Of a DNA stretch of 64,000 nt, positions 59,445-64,000 are shown in pieces. Each line of letters begins with the position of its first letter. Within the stretch, counting starts at the first letter, position 1. Source of the stretch: Dryas octopetala (lineage: Eukaryota; Streptophyta; Magnoliopsida; Rosales; Rosaceae); NCBI GenBank assembly GCA_963921425.1, contig OY992833.1, forward strand, positions 5,925,228 through 5,989,227, read 5' to 3'. The position numbers and the translations under genes are program-made. The notes beneath the pieces were generated by a model. It was not told the DNA's origin. It made no database searches and saw nothing but the letters and a program-made list of their open reading frames with translations.

Positions 59445-60300
59445 AGCGTTAATTACAATTATATATCTTAACTATACACTACTTTTCAACTTGGTACCTC
59501 AAGTTCAAAAAGTTACATTAAGATATCCCAACTACGAAACCGTGTCAGTTAGGTACTTCTGTTAGTCTAGCCGTCAAAAAGGCCGTTATCTGATGACGTG
59601 ACACACCATTAAAAGGCTTCATTTCAATTTAGTACCTCAACTTTACTATGTTTTTCAAGTTCATACCTCAAATTCAAAAACTTGCAAATAAATAAATGTT
59701 TTTCAGTTTTTATTTCAACTTCACCTCAGATTTTGATTTATCAAATCTTCACCAAAATTATCAATTTTATACTCATTTTGAAGTTATGAATCTCCTCTTT
59801 ACAACCATATAAAAATCATGCAAAAAGGAGTTATGAAACCCAAGATAATTAGTCACAAAGTACGCTACTCGAAATTGCCAAATTTTTCAAACAAATTAGC
59901 AATTTCGGGTAGTCTAATTTGTGACTACTTATCTCGTGTTTCATAGCTCCTTTTTGAATTATGTCTATATGGTTATAAAGAGAAGATTCATAGCTTCAAA
60001 ATGAGTATAGGATTGTTGATTTTGGTAAAGATTTGATGGGTCAAAAGTTGAGGTAAAGTTGAGATAAAAACTGAAAAAATATTTATTTATTTGCAAGTTT
60101 TTTAACTTGAGATATAAACTTGAAAAACATGGTAAAGTTGAGGTATTAAATTAAAATGAAACCTTTTAGTAGTGTGTCACATCATTAGATAACGGCCTTC
60201 TTGATGACTAGACTAACGGAGGTACCTAACTGACACAATTTCGTAGTTAGGGTACCTTAATGCAACTTTTTTAACTTGAGGTACCAAGTTAAAATCACAA
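59445..60300. mobile_element. Foldback element, first unit of a dimer
   Basis: An 860-bp near-complete palindrome centred near 59890. AATTACAATTATATATCTTA on the left pairs with the right end at the unit junction. GTACCTCAAGTTCAAAAAGT, TGATGACGTGACACACC and AAAGGAGTTATGAAACCC each recur inverted in the other arm. No coding capacity. Confidence 0.82.
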
Positions 60301-61021
60301 TTATATACCTTAAATATACACCATTTTTCAACTTAATACCTCAAGTTTAAAAAGTTACATTAAGGTACCCTAACTAAGAAGGTCGTTAGCTGATGACGTG
60401 GTACACGCGGACCCACCACTAAAAGGCTTAATTTCAATTTAGTACCTCAACTTTACCATATTTTTCAAGTTCATACCTCAAGTTCAAAAACTTGCAAATA
60501 AATAAATGTTTTTCAGTTTTTATCTCAACTTCACCCCAACTTTTGACCCACCAAATCTCCACTAAAATCATCAATCTTATACTCATTTTGAAGTTATAAA
60601 TCTCCTCTTTACAACCATATAAAAATCATGCAAAAAAGAGTTATGAAACCTGAGATAATTGGTCACAAAATAGGTTACCCGAAACTGCTAAATTTTTCAA
60701 ACAAATTGGCAATTTCGAGTAGCTTAATTTGTGACCACTTATCTCGCGTTTTATAACTTCTTTTTGAATTATATCTATATGGTTGTAAAGAGGAGATTCA
60801 TAACTTCAAAATGACTATAAGATTATTGATTTTAGTGAAGATTTATGGATCAAAAGTTAGGGTGAAGTTGAGATAAAAACTATAAAACTTTTATGTATTT
60901 ACAAATTTTTGAGCTTAAGGTATGAACTTGAAAAACATGGTAAAGTTGAGGTACTAAATTGAAATTAAGTCTTTTAGTGGTGGGTGCTACGTCATCAGAT
61001 AACAGCCTTCTTGACGGTCAG

Positions 61022-62875
61022 TGTGAGGCCCTGGAAAATTTTGGTTTTTTATTTTCAAAGGTTTGGAGATCAAAAGTTGGTTGTGAACCAATAGGAACTA
61101 TGTATTCGTTTTTACGAGTACGTAGTATTTTTCTGAGTCTCATAGTGTTTTTGATTAATTTTGTAAGTTAAAGGAATTTCGGTCGTTGATCTATTTTGAT
61201 CAATTGGCCAGGATGGTGACAAGTGGCAGCATCTGATAGCAAGGGAGGAAGTCACGCGAAGAAAGGAGAACTCATTGGAACTTTGTGGAAAGCACCACTG
61301 AGGACTTAGTGAAGCCACCGAGCGATCAGCATGCCTTACCGAGCGCTCAGCAGTCCGATGAAGGCTCGACATGGTTTTCTATAAATAGCCCCCCACCTTT
61401 CATTCTCTCATTCCGCAGCTCTCTCTCACTTTCTCTCTGTTCTCTCTCCTCTGTTGAGAATTTTTTTTTTTATTTTGGTCTTTGGTTTTCTCTTTGCCTG
61501 CAGAGGTGGTGAAGTACGCGTGGTGTTTTAGAATGCACGGAATCCAGGTGGATGTACAGTGTATTTATTTTGTGGGTGAATAGTGTATTTATTTAGTGGG
61601 TAGAACTGTGTATTTATTTTGTGTTATTTAACTGTGTTATTTTCAGTTAATTGCTTGTGTGCTAGAATTTTGTTTAATTCTAAGATTGGAATCCTGTTTG
61701 TGATTCGAGGATGATTTTAAGTTTGTTGGTTTAATAGGATAATTGTAAGCATGAGAACCTAACGGGATTGTGCTAGGTTGTTTTTAGTATCCATTTTGTG
61801 ATACAAGCTATTAAGGTTAATAGTTATTGATTAGGCTTGTGAGTAGCCAGTTGTGATCCATTGGGTTAAGTTGCCTAATTGAGATTTGAGGACATTTGTG
61901 ATGACCGTGTTGACCGAATTTGAGATTAATGTACCGGTTGGTCAAGATATTGTGGTTTGACACGACATGAGAGTAACAAATGAATTGGGTATGTTGAGAT
62001 ACCAGTGTGATTATATGATGTGGCATGTAGCTCAAACATTACTGTGGGCCATTGTACGTGGTTGTTGCCAGATCGTACAAATGTGCATGAGGTATGTGTA
62101 GCAAATGACCAGGTTTACAATCAGAGTTGGTCACTCTCTCTACCAGTTCATTTTTACGTTGATCGGTCGTGAGATTGTTGATGTTGGTGATTGACCAATT
62201 TGGATCGGCAATTGTGTTGATTTGGTAGTTAGTGCTTTGTTAAGCACATGAACGCTTTAGTAAGCGTGATTGTTGGAGATGCTTGTTATCGGCTTAGTTC
62301 GTACTCTAGCTGAGTTGGTAATAAGTTTTGGTACTTCGTTGAGTACAGAAACACTTGGAGATGCCTGTTTGTGTGTAACTTATAGTCACAATCTGTTTTT
62401 GGTTGTGGATATGAGTCGTTTCACCAATACGAGCTTGCGAAAACTTACCGGGTTTGTTTTTTACCCGGTGCACCATTCAACGGTGCAGCGGTTAGTTTTG
62501 CAGGTTAAGTAAGACTAAGGAAGCAGCGTGAAGGAAATGTGACAATTGGTAATTCAGAAGTGGTTTTTCTCTTTTATTTGTAAAGAGTTTTATATTTACT
62601 TCAAGCTCATTAATATTCAAAACATTTGTACAAGGTTACTATTTATTTATATAATTTTAGGGGTTGGTTTTTAATCAAAGTATTTGATTCATTTATTCTG
62701 CTGCGTAGTTTGCATTCTGATCTAACTCGGTATTTTGTTTTTAAACTCAGCCTTACGTTGATTGTTTGATTCTAGATGCGAGTTACCGAACTTAGTAGTT
62801 CCATCTATGACTGAATGGTCAGTGTAGCATTGTAACGCACCCGAATCTTTCAGCCCTGAGGTTTGGGGCGTCACA
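61022..62875 (+). mobile_element. Solo LTR of a Gypsy (chromovirus-like) element, 1.85 kb
   Basis: Ends TGTGAGGCCCTGGAAAATTTT and TTTGGGGCGTCACA, with an exact 5-bp duplication GTCAG (61017-61021, 62876-62880). The sequence breaks into the foldback arm, which continues on the other side. No internal coding region or second LTR is present, so the element was removed by LTR recombination. The start resembles LTRs of the Del/Tekay chromovirus group. A TATA box and CT-rich leader give plus orientation. Confidence 0.88.
61380..61387 (+). promoter_or_regulatory. TATA box of the solo LTR
   Basis: TATAAATA followed by a CT-rich stretch (CTCTCTCACTTTCTCTC), as in plant LTR promoters. Confidence 0.65.
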
Positions 62876-62998
62876 GTCAGCCTAACGGAGGCACCTAACA
62901 GACACGGTTTAGTAGTTGGGTACCTTAATGCAACTTTTTGAACTTGAGGTACCAAGTTGAAAAGTGGTGTATAGTTGAGATATATAATTGTAATTTAC

Positions 62999-63190
62999 CC
63001 TATTTACTTTTATATAGTTATATATGATTATATATTCATACATATATTAATATTTTATTAGCAAATAAACTTATATGATTATCAAGGAGTTTTATTTCGG
63101 TATCAACGGAAATTTCGATGTAAATTTCGAATGAAACTTTAAGAGATGTTTATTTAGGGAGCTTCTATCATGACTGGAGGCATACAATGC
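62999..63190. other. Short AT-rich spacer with GAAATTTCG phrases
   Basis: 63085-63165 contains GGAAATTTCGATGTAAATTT and ATGAAACTTTAAGAGATGTT, close to 55340-55430. Confidence 0.45.
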
Positions 63191-64000
63191 CTACACATTT
63201 AAAAGTAAATAAATAACCTGCTGAACTGGTAAACAAGCTTTACCATTTTTTTTATGCATCCCTCAAGAAAGTGGTAACTCTTGATCACGATTTGATAACT
63301 TATCACATTCTTGATCGAAGTTATCATTTTCTTGAACCAAACATCAAGAAAATGGTAACCAAATTCTTGCCTTAAACCAAGTTATCACTTTTTTGATCGT
63401 TCGATCAAGAAAATGATAACTTTGTTCAAAAATATGGTAATCAAGCCTAATCATGGCCAAAATTACCATTTTTTTTATTTTTTTCCTCAAGAAATGGTAA
63501 CTTTTTCTCAATAAATGATAAGTTACCATTTTCTTAATCAAAGTTACCATTTTCTTAAGCCCAACATCAAGAAAATGGTAACCAAATCAGTGGGGCAAAA
63601 AACGTTACCACTTTCTTGATCGTTCGATCAAGAAAATGGTAACTTCAATCAAGAAAGTGGTAACCAAGCCAAAGCTTGATCAAAGCTACCATTTTCTTGA
63701 TTTTTTTCCTCAAAAAAATGATAAGTTACTATTTTCTTGATCCAAGTTAACATTTTCTTGAACCAAACATCAAGAAAATGGTAACTTCATCACTGGGCCA
63801 AAAAATGTTACCACTTTCTTGAGGAATCGATCAAGAAAATGGTAACTTGGTTCAAGAATGTGGTAACCAAACTCAATCTTGACCAAAGTTACCATTTTCT
63901 TGATTTTTTTTTCTCAAGAAATGATAACTTTTTCTCAAGAAATGGTAAGTTACCATTTTCTTGATTCAAATTACCATTTTCTTGAACCAATCCTCAAGAA
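63190..64000. repeat. Two-orientation array of TCAAGAAAATGGTAAC motifs
   Basis: About 25-30 copies of TCAAGAAAATGGTAAC and its reverse complement GTTACCATTTTCTTGA, with small changes, fill this stretch and run off the window. They are organised in larger units of about 210 bp starting near 63348, 63566 and 63771. Each unit contains a facing pair around CTTGATCGTTCGATCAAG. Open frames here are artefacts. The layout matches the subterminal binding-site arrays of DNA transposons, but no terminal end is in view. Confidence 0.85.

Larger units (their letters stand above)
60297..62998. mobile_element. Foldback element, second unit, split by a solo LTR
   Basis: Repeats the sequence of the first unit (about 85-90 percent alike by eye) from CACAATTATATACC. 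It is interrupted at 61021 in the right arm and resumes at 62876, ending AGATATATAATTGTAATTTA near 62995. The first and second units share one boundary. Confidence 0.8.

Noticed and set aside
61285..61512. 75-codon frame in the solo LTR
   Set aside because: Crosses the TATA box and CT-rich leader of an LTR; non-coding.

Overview
The window is nuclear DNA of a flowering plant. It has intron-containing genes with GT-AG splice sites, plant Copia and Gypsy retrotransposons, a CACTA element, hAT elements, a TRIM, many long-armed foldback elements and AT-rich intergenic DNA. The cytochrome P450s look like the CYP749 group of the CYP72 clan, and the tRNA-ligase remnants are plant-like. A woody eudicot, possibly Rosaceae, fits, but the species cannot be fixed from sequence alone.

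Layout. 1-4.1 kb: 5' part of a Gypsy element on the minus strand. 4.2-8.2 kb: a small foldback MITE, AT microsatellites and two large foldback elements lying end to end. 8.2-12.3 kb: fragments of a tRNA ligase gene, then an intact P450 (P450-1). 12.4-14.7 kb: a P450 scrap joined to half a Copia element. 14.7-25.7 kb: a second copy of the 6.4-12.3 kb block. Here it carries a 5.26-kb CACTA element holding SnRK2 kinase exons, longer tRNA-ligase remnants and P450-2. 26.4-31.9 kb: P450-3 and two broken P450 copies. 31.9-36 kb: minus-strand gene fragments and a complete TRIM. 36-46.4 kb: a nest of foldback elements containing a degenerate full-length Copia and an hAT MITE. 47.1-53.4 kb: another foldback holding a second full-length Copia. 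53.9-59 kb: a broken Myb/SANT-like gene and a broken hAT transposase gene. 59.4-63 kb: a foldback dimer split by a solo LTR. 63.2-64 kb: a dense two-orientation short-motif array running off the window.

Only three genes appear intact and ordinary: the three P450 copies, of 517, 516 and 516 residues, all with the same five-exon structure. They are probably endoplasmic-reticulum monooxygenases of unknown substrate. Their introns are almost as similar as their exons, so duplication or gene conversion was recent. Everything else is transposon-derived, a gene fragment or intergenic. Several insertions can be proved within the window, because an empty site exists in the other duplicated block or because target-site duplications are visible.
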